A stretch of DNA of 64,000 bases from Prevotellaceae bacterium UBA2744 (GTDB taxonomy: Bacteria; Bacteroidota; Bacteroidia; Bacteroidales; Bacteroidaceae), in contig DEJQ01000019.1 of the NCBI GenBank assembly GCA_002353575.1, positions 108,554 to 172,553 of the forward strand, read 5' to 3'. Positions within the stretch are counted from its first letter, which is position 1; each line of letters opens with the position of its first letter. Positions 26,326-34,161 of the stretch are shown here, one piece after another. Below the pieces are notes generated by a model. It did no database searches. It was not told where the DNA came from and was given only the letters and a program-made list of their open reading frames with translations. A program made the position numbers and the translations under genes.

Positions 26326-27788
26326 TAGAACTCTATACGCGCCACTTCGGCGCAGCCCCCTCGTCAGTCCGTCAGTTGCCCGGTGCGGGCAGCAACCGCC
26401 GCTACTACCGCATTGAGGCTGCCGACGGCGCAACGTATATAGGCTGCATAGGCACCAGTGCCGAGGAGAACCGCTCCTTCATCGCCCTCTCGCGCCATTT
26501 CTGCAGTCAGCAGCTGCCGGTGCCGCAGGTCCTCTGTGCGTCCGATGACAGCAGCGTCTATATCCAGCAGGACCTTGGCACGCTTTCTCTCTTCGATTAC
26601 GTCAGAGAGGGCAGGGAGGCAGGCGGAAACTATTCCGAGGCGGAGCAGGCCATGCTGCGCCGGGTCATGGGCGACCTGCCCGACCTGCAGTTCCGCGGCG
26701 GTTCGCCCGACGTCTTCCGCCACTGCTATCCGCAGGCTGAGATGGACCGCACATCGGTCATGTTCGACCTCAACTACTTCAAGTACTGCTTCCTCAAGCT
26801 CAGCGGACTGGAGTTCAACGAATACACCCTGCAGGCTGACTTCGACCGTCTCTGCGGCGACCTGCTCTGCGAGGATGCCGACACGTTCCTCTATCGCGAC
26901 TTCCAGGCCCGCAACGTCATGCTCTACGGCGGCAAGCCCTACTATATAGACTTCCAGGGCGGCCGTCGCGGACCCATCTACTACGACGTAGCCAGTTTCC
27001 TCTGGCAGGCATCGGCGCGCTACGGCGACGACCTTCGCCGCCAGCTCATCGACGTCTATTGGCAGAGCCTGCAGCGATACATCACGTCTGCCGATGCTCC
27101 CGCCTGCTATCGCGGGCTTACACGCGAGCACTTCCTGCGGCGTCTGCACCTCTTCGTCTTCTTCCGCATCCTGCAGGTGCTCGGAGCCTATGGCTATCGC
27201 GGACTGTGGGAGAAGAAGCGTCACTTCATCGACAGCATCGCCCCGGCGCTCGACAATCTGCGTGCGGAGCTCCGGCTCGGGTCGGCAGCGGCATATCCCT
27301 GCCTGCAGTCGGTGCTGAGCAGGCTCACCGCCGACACACCCCGTCAGCTCCTCGACAAGATTGCCACGCTCGAGCCCCACAAGCGGCTCATCGTCCGCGT
27401 CTTCTCCTTCTCCTTCAAGAAGGGCATACCGGAGGACGCCTCGGGCAACGGCGGCGGATATGTCTTCGACTGCCGCTCGACGAACAATCCCGGCCGCTAT
27501 GCCGAGTACAAGTCCGTCACAGGGCTCGACCAGTCCGTCATCGACTTCCTGGAGCGCGACGGCGAAATACTCCAGTTCCTCTCCAGCGTATATCCCCTTG
27601 TCGATTTCCACACGCAGCGCTGGCTCGACCGTGGATTCACCGACCTTCAGATTTCCTTCGGCTGCACCGGCGGCCAGCACCGCTCCGTATATTGTGCGCA
27701 GCACGTAGCTGAGCACCTGCACCGCAAGTTCGGGGTCGAGGTTCACCTCTGCCACCGCGAGCAGGGCATCCGTCAGGTGCTGAAGTGA
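26307..27788 (+). CDS. phosphotransferase (AmgK/APH-like) fused to RapZ C-terminal domain
   Basis: A 493-residue two-domain protein. Residues 1-320 form an APH-type kinase fold: GAGSNRRYYRI near 26-36 as the ATP loop, FLYRDFQARNVML with catalytic Asp198, and YYIDFQGGRRGP with metal-binding Asp215. This Brenner motif variant resembles anomeric sugar kinases such as AmgK. Residues 360-493 match the C-terminal domain of RapZ: VRVFSFSFKKGIP, FDCRSTNNPGRY, and GCTGGQHRSVYCA (452-464). In E. coli that domain binds glucosamine-6-phosphate and adapts RNase E to small RNAs. Substrate and RNA role here are inference. It overlaps the permease gene by 19 bp and ends before a repeat array and terminator. 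Very G/C-rich, giving long false open frames on both strands. Confidence 0.88.
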   Translation: MEQERLIELYTRHFGAAPSSVRQLPGAGSNRRYYRIEAADGATYIGCIGTSAEENRSFIALSRHFCSQQLPVPQVLCASDDSSVYIQQDLGTLSLFDYVREGREAGGNYSEAEQAMLRRVMGDLPDLQFRGGSPDVFRHCYPQAEMDRTSVMFDLNYFKYCFLKLSGLEFNEYTLQADFDRLCGDLLCEDADTFLYRDFQARNVMLYGGKPYYIDFQGGRRGPIYYDVASFLWQASARYGDDLRRQLIDVYWQSLQRYITSADAPACYRGLTREHFLRRLHLFVFFRILQVLGAYGYRGLWEKKRHFIDSIAPALDNLRAELRLGSAAAYPCLQSVLSRLTADTPRQLLDKIATLEPHKRLIVRVFSFSFKKGIPEDASGNGGGYVFDCRSTNNPGRYAEYKSVTGLDQSVIDFLERDGEILQFLSSVYPLVDFHTQRWLDRGFTDLQISFGCTGGQHRSVYCAQHVAEHLHRKFGVEVHLCHREQGIRQVLK

Positions 27789-27830
27789 GTGCGATTAGAA
27801 ATTCCGACAGGTCGAAAATTTGAAAAAGGG

Positions 27831-27937
27831 CACTGTCGGAAGGTTCCGACACCCCCCAATATCGAAATGGGGCACTGTCGGAAGGCTCCGACACCCCCCA
27901 ATATCGAAATGGAGCACTGTCGGAAGGTTCCAACACT
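27831..27937. repeat. three 42-bp direct repeats each with an inner palindrome
   Basis: Units begin at 27831, 27873 and 27915 (the last incomplete), with only a few substitutions between them. Each contains TGTCGGAAGGTTCCGACA or a near copy, an 8-bp inverted repeat around GG, followed in the first two by ACCCCCCAATATCG. A degenerate half-copy precedes them at about 27801-27820. The period is a multiple of three, so small open frames cross it on both strands, but these look incidental. The transcript of the kinase/RapZ gene would carry these hairpins in its 3' untranslated region. Confidence 0.85.
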
Positions 27938-27940
27938 AAT

Positions 27941-27975
27941 GAGGGAAGCGGACATTCTGCTTCCCTCTTTTTTTT
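27941..27975 (+). terminator. Rho-independent terminator after the kinase/RapZ fusion gene
   Basis: GAGGGAAGC (27941-27949) pairs with GCTTCCCTC (27959-27967), 9 bp, loop of 9, followed by eight or more T residues. It terminates plus-strand transcription before the convergent radical SAM gene. Confidence 0.9.
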
Positions 27976-28022
27976 CTGAACACGCGGATTATTTGTAATT
28001 ATTGTCAGCGGGAGAGTGGAAG

Positions 28023-29873
28023 CTACCTGCCGAAGAGTTTGCGGATGAGGTCGGGACGGCCGATGCGGCGCAGCTCGGCGATGATGCGCGGCTGCTCCTC
28101 ACGCTTGTACCAGAAGAAGAACTGGCGCTGGGCGAGCTTGTCGCGCTGGGTCCTGGCAGAATAGACGGGCTCGAGGGTGTAGGGATGCAGCCCGGTGTAC
28201 CACGTCTCGGTGGCTACGGTCATGGGCGTGGGGGTGAAGTCCTGCACCTGCTCCAGGTGGAAGTCGAGGCCCTTCGTGATGATGGCAAGCTCTGCCATGT
28301 CTTCGTCGGTGCTGCCGGGATGACTGGAGATGAAGTAGGGGATGAGCTGCTGGCGCAGTCCGTGGCGGCGGCAGGTGTCGTCGAAGATGCGCTTGAAGTC
28401 GTAGAAGAGGCTGAAGGGGGGCTTGCGCATCTGGCGGAGCACGCGGTCGGAGGTGTGCTCGGGTGCCACCTTCAGGCGTCCGCTGACGTGGCGCGTGATG
28501 AGTTCCTCGGTGTAGCGGCGGTTGGCTGCGTTCGCCTTGTCGCTGCCCGCATCGTGCAGGAGCAGGTCGTAGCGCACTCCGCTGCCTATGAAGCTTTTCT
28601 TTATGCCCTTCACGGCATCGACGGCATGGTAGATGTCGAGCAGGCGCGAGTGGTCGGTGTCCAGGTTGCGGCATATCTGCGGATGGATGCACGAGGGCCG
28701 CTTGCACTTGTGGCAGAGGCTGAGGTCGCGGCCGTGCATGGCATACATGTTGGCAGAGGGTCCGCCCAGGTCGCTGAGGTAGCCCTTGAAGTCGTCCATG
28801 TGCGTGATCTGCTCCACTTCGCGCAGTATGCTCTCCTTGCTGCGCGAGGTGATGAACTTGCCCTGGTGGGCAGAGATGGTGCAGAAGGCGCAGCCGCCGA
28901 AGCATCCGCGGTGGAGCGTGACGCTGTGCTTTATCATCTCGTAGGCGGGTATGCGCTTGCCCTTGTATTTCGGGTGGGGCAGACGGGTGTAGGGCAGGTC
29001 GAACGAGCGGTCGAGCTCGGTCTGGCTCATGGGCTGGTAGGGCGGGTTGACGACTACCCAGCGGCCGCCTGTCTGCTGCAGTATGCGCTGTGCATCGTAC
29101 TTGTTCGACTCCTCCTCGATGTGGCGGAAGTTCTCAGCCTGTGCCCGCTTGTTGCGCAGGCATTCCTCGTGGCTGTGCAGCACGATGTCGTCGGGCCGTA
29201 TGCCCCGCGGAATCTCGCCCTCGTCCATCACCATCACGGTCTGCTGCTGCGGGTGGCGCATCATGAGCTGGCGGAAGAGACGGACGTCGATCTCGCAGTC
29301 CTGTTCCATGAGCAGGCGGGCGATGGCGGTGTTGTTCTTCTCGCCCATGCCGTAGGTGAGCAGGTCGGCGCCCGAGGTGTAGAGTATCGAGGGCAGCAGC
29401 TTGTCCTGCCAGTAGTCGTAGTGTGTGAGCCGTCGCAGCGAGGCTTCGATGCCGCCGATGAGCACGGGCACGTCGGGGAAGAGCTGCTTCAGAATCCGGG
29501 TATAGACGACGGTGGGGTAGTCGGGCCGCAGTCCCATGCGTCCGTCGGGCGAATAGGCATCCTCGCTGCGCAGGCGACGGTTGGCGGTGTATTTGTTCAC
29601 CATCGAATCCATGCACCCGGGCGAAATGCCGAAGAAGAGCCGCGGACGCCCCAGCTTCTTGAAGTCGCGCCAGTCGCCGTGCCAGTCGGGTTGCGGCACG
29701 ATGGCAACGCGCAGTCCCTCAGCCTCGAGCACACGCCCAATGACGGCTGCCCCGAACGAGGGGTGATCGACATAGGCATCGCCCGAGAAGAGGATGACAT
29801 CCAGCCGGTCCCAGCCTCTCAGTTCACACTCTTTCTTCGTCGTAGGCAAAAAACTATTCAGTGTATAATGCAT
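28023..29873 (-). CDS. YgiQ-family radical SAM protein
   Basis: A 616-residue protein of the UPF0313/YgiQ family. The N-terminal cobalamin-binding-like domain opens WDRLDVILFSGDAYVDHPSFG. The radical SAM cluster motif CX3CX2C is at Cys324, Cys328 and Cys331 (GCFGGCAFC). A long C-terminal TIM-barrel continuation includes CKRPSCIHP and APEHTSDRVLR. The reaction is unknown in the family. E. coli YgiQ is longer (about 740 residues). A 7-bp repeat array lies directly upstream of its ATG. A 663-residue frame on the opposite strand is a G/C shadow. Confidence 0.92.
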   Translation of the reverse strand: MHYTLNSFLPTTKKECELRGWDRLDVILFSGDAYVDHPSFGAAVIGRVLEAEGLRVAIVPQPDWHGDWRDFKKLGRPRLFFGISPGCMDSMVNKYTANRRLRSEDAYSPDGRMGLRPDYPTVVYTRILKQLFPDVPVLIGGIEASLRRLTHYDYWQDKLLPSILYTSGADLLTYGMGEKNNTAIARLLMEQDCEIDVRLFRQLMMRHPQQQTVMVMDEGEIPRGIRPDDIVLHSHEECLRNKRAQAENFRHIEEESNKYDAQRILQQTGGRWVVVNPPYQPMSQTELDRSFDLPYTRLPHPKYKGKRIPAYEMIKHSVTLHRGCFGGCAFCTISAHQGKFITSRSKESILREVEQITHMDDFKGYLSDLGGPSANMYAMHGRDLSLCHKCKRPSCIHPQICRNLDTDHSRLLDIYHAVDAVKGIKKSFIGSGVRYDLLLHDAGSDKANAANRRYTEELITRHVSGRLKVAPEHTSDRVLRQMRKPPFSLFYDFKRIFDDTCRRHGLRQQLIPYFISSHPGSTDEDMAELAIITKGLDFHLEQVQDFTPTPMTVATETWYTGLHPYTLEPVYSARTQRDKLAQRQFFFWYKREEQPRIIAELRRIGRPDLIRKLFGR

Positions 29874-29936
29874 ATTCAGGTTTCAGGATTCGGGTTTCAG
29901 GTTTCAGGATTCAAGTTTCAGGTTTCAGGATTCAGG
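29874..29936. repeat. nine 7-bp tandem repeats (WTTCAGG) upstream of the YgiQ ATG
   Basis: Nine heptamers of the form TTTCAGG or ATTCAGG, with two variants (ATTCGGG, ATTCAAG), run without a gap in the order A-T-A-T-T-A-T-T-A by first base. The array fills the space between the YgiQ start (29873) and the stop of the golvesin amidase gene (29939), so it is in the 5' leader of ygiQ on the minus strand. Copy-number slippage is possible. Confidence 0.9.
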
Positions 29937-29938
29937 TT

Positions 29939-32755
29939 CTATTTTCTTAGGAATGCCATGAAGGCGGTGACGAGCTGCTGCATCTGCGAGTAGTCTTTCA
30001 TGCTCTCGAGCGGGAAGCCCAGCTTGACGTATCGCTGCTGGCGGTCGCTGGCTACGGCTGCCGCATATCCGTTGCTGTACTGCAGTATGGCGAAGGCATT
30101 GCCCGCGGGCTGCGGCACGGTCACTGTGGGCACGGCATAGCTCCTGTCGTTCATCTCGCGCCAGATGTCGAATGTGAGTCCGCACCCCCTGACTCCCGTC
30201 ACCGACTTGTCCGCGACGGCATAGTCGCAGATGTTCGCACCGCTGATGATAGCCCTGCCGCCAAGGTCGATGTATTTGCTGACGAGATGCGACGTGGTGG
30301 AGTTGAAACGCTTCTGCACTCCGTAGTATATGTCCAGGAAGGGATATTCCGTGAGGATGTCCTCAGCCGTGGTGAACCGGTCCATGAAGGCTGCTTCGCT
30401 GACCGATGCGAACGAGTGGCCCGAGGCGAGCAGCGCCCGTCCGTGGATGGCGGCATAGTCGAAGGTGTTGCCCATGACGACCTTGCCCTCCAGCTCCGAA
30501 CCGCTCATTCCGAGAGCGTCGTCGCCCGACTTGCCCGCCTTCGACTTGGCAAAGGAGAGCTGGCGACCGCAGAATCCGGCAAACTTGCCGTACTGGATGC
30601 CCGGGTCGAGGTCGAGGTCGAAGCCCTGCAGCGAATCGGTGTCGATGCTCTGCGGACCCTCCAGCCGCGTGAAGGCATTCACGACGAGTGTCGTGCCGCG
30701 GTTCTCGGGCGATACGCCCGCAGCCAGTACCTCCGACGGGAAACTCTCGCCGCCGCGGTTCAGGGCCGTCACCTTGAACGAATAGACATATCCGGGCTGC
30801 AGGGGCACGTCGCACTGGGTGCCGCTGACGACCGTGCCGTTGTCGAAATCCATCGCCCCCATGCGGGTATAGACGACGTAGCGCTGCGCCGTGGCAGTGG
30901 GCTCAAGCGGGTCGGCAGTGGGCTGCCAGCTCAGGCGGGCAGTCTGCTGCGTAGGGTCGAGCGTCACGCTGAAGTGGCTTACCGGCAGGGGCTGTATGAC
31001 GTAGTCGCGGCTATGCTGGCGAGCCACGAACTTCACGATGGTCTTGTAGATGGAGCGGCACAGGTCGAACTTGAACTTAGGGTCGTAGCCCAGTCGCATA
31101 TCGTAGAAATTCTGGTGTGAAAGCATCTCAAGGATGCAGGCGGGAATCTGCGGTTCGCGGGCCTCGCCATAGTCGCGGTTCCACAGCTTGCGTGCCGGCA
31201 GCCCGTACTCCCGCAGGTCGGTCGTCAGGTTCGTCAGGAGCATACTGGCAAGGTCGCGCGAGACGTAGCGGTCGAGCCCCGCACCCGTCAGTCCGTCGTT
31301 GTAGTTCGTCATATAGATGGCGAGCGGACCCAGCAGCTCGCCGTTCATGCGATAGCCGGCATCGGTGTGGAAGGCTATGTTCAGTTCGAGCGGCACGCGG
31401 CGGCCGTCCGTCTGCCCGGGGTTATACACACTGCCGCCTGAAAGGAGATTGATGGCGGCAGAGCGGCTGTTTATGTCGTTCTTGTAATCATCATCTGCAA
31501 ACTTCCCGCTGTGCACCCTGTGCGGAAAACCATACCACAGGGCAGAGTACTTCGCACCCTCAGCCCAGCGAGGCAGCCCGCTCCGGCAGACCGTCCCGCT
31601 GACCGAGTCGCAGACGGCGTAGTTGCTCATGCCCCCTCCGAAGCGGACTGCATCGGCAGAGACCACACCGCGGTGGGCACTCACGTTGCTCAGCGTAACC
31701 CTGTCGGACGAATGCAGACCGGGGGCGAACTCGAACGTGCCGAGATAGACCCACGTGCTGCCGCCCATCTGCTGGTTGACGCGAAACTCCGTCGCGCCGC
31801 CCTTGTGATAGACCGTGTAGTGAGCATCGGGCACACTGTTCTCGAACGACTGGTACGACACATACACGGCATACTGCCCCGCCTCGGGAATGTCCGGAGT
31901 CCACTCCGCCAGCGAAGCCTCATTCTCGTTGCTGACCGCGGGGATGTATCGGCCCGTTCCGCTGCAAAACGGACTGTCGCATTCCTGATAGAACTCCCGT
32001 CCGCCCATGAATCCGGCAACGGGCGAAGTCTGCCACTCGCGCCTTCTGCTCCTGGCGGTCTCGGCATAGGAGCCGCCCTGCTGCGGGGTGTCGTTGTCGA
32101 TTATCACCTCGCCCGTCTGCCAGTCGCGCTCGCGAGGGGTGAACACTACGGCACCCGCATTCTGCAGCATCGGGATGATGTAGGGCACGACGAACGTCTG
32201 GCTGAACAGGTCCTCCGTCGTGCAGAACAGACGCGGACGCTGCCATTCCCACAGACCCTTCTTCGCGTTCCAGTAGCGGCCGTGACTCTGCCACAGCGAC
32301 ACGTGGCAGCCATCGAGCCCGCCGGGAGCAGAGTAGGGGCGCGACACATTCCTCACCCAGGGCTCGCCCCTGTACTCCTCCTTCCACAGACGATTGCCGT
32401 CGATGCCGCCCCTGCGGAAGAAATTAGGCACGAGCTCCTCGATAGGGCGGTCCTCGGTCACGATGCTGAGATTGTACCGCCTGTATTCCTCGGGCAGGAA
32501 ACTGCGCACGCGGCTATAGATGGAGTCCACCACGACGGGCGTGAAATGCTGTTCCTGAAAACCGCCGCCGATGGTCACCGTGACGGTCTTCCCATCCTTG
32601 TCAACACTACACCCCTTCAGCGTAGGCGGAGCCGTGACGGCATCCCATCGCTGATAATCATCCAACCAGTCAAAAAGTTTTTGTTCGAGCGTCTGTGCCG
32701 GTGCAGCCGTCCAGCTGCACATTATAAATACTAAAGAAAGAAATCTGAATTTCAT
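29939..32755 (-). CDS. exported N-acetylmuramoyl-L-alanine amidase-like protein with golvesin and FnIII domains
   Basis: A 938-residue protein with signal peptide 1-20. An Amidase_3-like zinc peptidase appears split: the first zinc His is in LWQSHGRYW (His158), a Glu follows in TTEDLFSQTF, the second zinc His is in LNIAFHTDAGY, and the catalytic Glu is in ACILEMLSHQN. Between these parts sits a golvesin C-terminal-like domain (about 285-390, ending DAVRFGGGMSNY). A fibronectin III domain follows (about 620-715, RLSWQPTADP and TALNRGGESF), then a Rossmann-like C-terminal domain. Family members are often misnamed xanthan lyase. It probably cleaves peptidoglycan or binds surface glycans. Neighbouring genes do not clarify the role. 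Confidence 0.78.
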   Translation of the reverse strand: MKFRFLSLVFIMCSWTAAPAQTLEQKLFDWLDDYQRWDAVTAPPTLKGCSVDKDGKTVTVTIGGGFQEQHFTPVVVDSIYSRVRSFLPEEYRRYNLSIVTEDRPIEELVPNFFRRGGIDGNRLWKEEYRGEPWVRNVSRPYSAPGGLDGCHVSLWQSHGRYWNAKKGLWEWQRPRLFCTTEDLFSQTFVVPYIIPMLQNAGAVVFTPRERDWQTGEVIIDNDTPQQGGSYAETARSRRREWQTSPVAGFMGGREFYQECDSPFCSGTGRYIPAVSNENEASLAEWTPDIPEAGQYAVYVSYQSFENSVPDAHYTVYHKGGATEFRVNQQMGGSTWVYLGTFEFAPGLHSSDRVTLSNVSAHRGVVSADAVRFGGGMSNYAVCDSVSGTVCRSGLPRWAEGAKYSALWYGFPHRVHSGKFADDDYKNDINSRSAAINLLSGGSVYNPGQTDGRRVPLELNIAFHTDAGYRMNGELLGPLAIYMTNYNDGLTGAGLDRYVSRDLASMLLTNLTTDLREYGLPARKLWNRDYGEAREPQIPACILEMLSHQNFYDMRLGYDPKFKFDLCRSIYKTIVKFVARQHSRDYVIQPLPVSHFSVTLDPTQQTARLSWQPTADPLEPTATAQRYVVYTRMGAMDFDNGTVVSGTQCDVPLQPGYVYSFKVTALNRGGESFPSEVLAAGVSPENRGTTLVVNAFTRLEGPQSIDTDSLQGFDLDLDPGIQYGKFAGFCGRQLSFAKSKAGKSGDDALGMSGSELEGKVVMGNTFDYAAIHGRALLASGHSFASVSEAAFMDRFTTAEDILTEYPFLDIYYGVQKRFNSTTSHLVSKYIDLGGRAIISGANICDYAVADKSVTGVRGCGLTFDIWREMNDRSYAVPTVTVPQPAGNAFAILQYSNGYAAAVASDRQQRYVKLGFPLESMKDYSQMQQLVTAFMAFLRK

Positions 32756-32809
32756 TTGTCTGCGTCTTATTTTTTTTCACTCCTCACATGAGCAGTAACT
32801 TGGATTTTT

Positions 32810-32833
32810 CACTTCCTCACTTCCTCACTTCCC
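32810..32833. repeat. three 8-bp tandem repeats (CACTTCCT) at the DUF5103 stop
   Basis: CACTTCCT, CACTTCCT, CACTTCCC. On the minus strand this is AGGAAGTG repeated, and the TGA stop of the DUF5103 gene (32825-32827) lies within the array. Loss or gain of a unit would leave the stop intact because the first unit read supplies it. Confidence 0.75.
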
Positions 32834-34081
32834 GATGCTATAAGTATGTTTCTGGAAACCTACCAGCCGGTCGTATCTCTCTCCGAAGGGACGGTGATAC
32901 ACATACACCCAGTATTCGTTCTCGGTCTGGTGGAAACTGCCCTCCGTCTGCGCGGACTGTCCCACCGTCTCGCCGTCATACACAAAGAGATACTGGTAAT
33001 TGTACGAGCCCTGCTTCAGCGGCTTCACTATCTCGTAGCAGTGGTCAATCAGATTATACACCATCTTATTGTCCTCGGTCAGCAGGCCGTTGGTCAGGTC
33101 GCCGTTGAGATATACGTCGCCGCCGGCAATGGGCGGACTGACCAGACGGAAGTGCGTGTAGAAATAGTCGCTCTCCGTCTCGTTACGCTCGTTCTTCCCG
33201 TTGCGTATCCAGTAGCGTCCGTCCTGGTCCTGGTCGTAGAGATAGCGGTATCGCTGGGCGTCGTCGAACAGCGTGGCATGATAGTACGGAGCATTGTACG
33301 ACATCTTGAATACCCTCATCGTGGGCACATACTCGTCGAGAATCTCGAAGCGGCGGTATTCGTTCCCGCCCTCGAAGATAAGGTCCCGGTTGTGGGTATA
33401 TACCACTTCGCCGTTCCTGAGATACGATGGCTTCATGCCGCTGACATGATTGTCCCAGCGGCGGTTCTGCACCACGACGGGGTAGAAGTCCTCGGCTGGA
33501 GTCTGCACCTTATATCCCTGGTAGTTCACCGTGAAGTCCAGCTGCTGGTGAGCATCCCACGTGTCTATGTCGGTATTCCCGCTCACGCTGACAGCGACGC
33601 TCACCCTCGGCTCCAGGACAGAGAAATAGACCTGAGCCACCAGTTCGTCGTCGTTGTCGTCGTTCACGATGTCTATGCGGTAGTTGCCCGACAGCTTCAG
33701 CTGTACGTCGTTGTTCGGAATGGTAAAGCGGTAGTGGTTGTACTCCATCATCGTGTTCATCGACACGTCGTAGTCCTCAATCCTCTGCCCGTTGAATCCG
33801 TTCATGTATTCGTTGGCTATCAGCTCGCTCTCGGTCCAGTCGGCATTGCAGTGGATGATGTTGTATTCGTATCTCACGAAATTATGCTGCAGGTCGTCGA
33901 ACGAAACCTCGAGCCAGTTGCTGCCGCCATACAGCAACACAGGCGCCTCGCCCCAGTTGCCGTTCACCTTTGCCTGCAGTGTCTTTATGTTGCCCACGAG
34001 CGGAGTGCTGACCTGGGCATTCAGCCCGCCATGCAGCAGGGAGCATAATGTAAACAGTAAAAATGCGATAAGCTTTTTCAT
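32825..34081 (-). CDS. DUF5103 protein, type IX secretion system plug protein
   Basis: A 418-residue protein with signal peptide (MKKLIAFLLFTLCSLLHGGLNA). The mature part opens VGNIKTLQAKVNGNW and has the DUF5103 beta-rich architecture, with SFDDLQHNFVRYEYNIIHCNADW, YRRFEILDEY and DYFYTHFRL stretches conserved in this Bacteroidetes family. Family members are known as the plug protein that gates the SprA translocon of the type IX secretion system. That role is by family; the window contains no other type IX genes. The longer frame starting at 34102 (TTG) is rejected because the promoter lies inside it. Confidence 0.85.
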   Translation of the reverse strand: MKKLIAFLLFTLCSLLHGGLNAQVSTPLVGNIKTLQAKVNGNWGEAPVLLYGGSNWLEVSFDDLQHNFVRYEYNIIHCNADWTESELIANEYMNGFNGQRIEDYDVSMNTMMEYNHYRFTIPNNDVQLKLSGNYRIDIVNDDNDDELVAQVYFSVLEPRVSVAVSVSGNTDIDTWDAHQQLDFTVNYQGYKVQTPAEDFYPVVVQNRRWDNHVSGMKPSYLRNGEVVYTHNRDLIFEGGNEYRRFEILDEYVPTMRVFKMSYNAPYYHATLFDDAQRYRYLYDQDQDGRYWIRNGKNERNETESDYFYTHFRLVSPPIAGGDVYLNGDLTNGLLTEDNKMVYNLIDHCYEIVKPLKQGSYNYQYLFVYDGETVGQSAQTEGSFHQTENEYWVYVYHRPFGERYDRLVGFQKHTYSIGK

Positions 34082-34099
34082 TGCCTCGATAAATTTCTG

Positions 34100-34107
34100 C
34101 AAAGCTA
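34100..34107 (-). promoter_or_regulatory. -7 box (TAGCTTTG) for the DUF5103 gene
   Basis: Reads TAGCTTTGCA on the minus strand, 18 bp before the ATG at 34081. It is back to back with the plus-strand box at 34131-34138 (23-bp spacer); the two arms match over 9 of 10 bp. Confidence 0.55.
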
Positions 34108-34130
34108 CTCATTTTTTGCAAATTCATGCG

Positions 34131-34138
34131 TACCTTTG
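34131..34138 (+). promoter_or_regulatory. -7 box (TACCTTTG) for the ModF-like gene
   Basis: TACCTTTGCA, 24 bp before the ATG at 34162, back to back with the DUF5103 promoter. Confidence 0.6.
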
Positions 34139-34161
34139 CACCATAATTTACAAATGTGAAT

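Noticed and set aside
26364..27755. 463-residue minus-strand frame over the kinase/RapZ gene
   Set aside because: Shadow of the real gene in G/C-rich DNA; no signal, motif or promoter of its own.
27831..27937. CRISPR-like array
   Set aside because: The 42-bp units are identical along nearly their whole length, so there are no variable spacers; no cas genes are present.
27789..27998. 69-residue plus-strand frame and 99-residue minus-strand frame through the 42-bp repeats
   Set aside because: The 42-bp period keeps any frame open by arithmetic; no homology or ribosome site supports translation.
28002..29993. 663-residue plus-strand open frame across the whole YgiQ gene
   Set aside because: It is the antisense of a well-conserved radical SAM protein, arises from G/C-rich third positions, has a Val/Ala/Glu-biased composition, and includes the heptamer repeat at its end.
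32846..34048. 400-residue plus-strand frame opposite the DUF5103 gene, and 31511-32734 opposite the amidase gene
   Set aside because: Both are antisense shadows of recognised exported proteins; composition is unnatural and no start region is supported.
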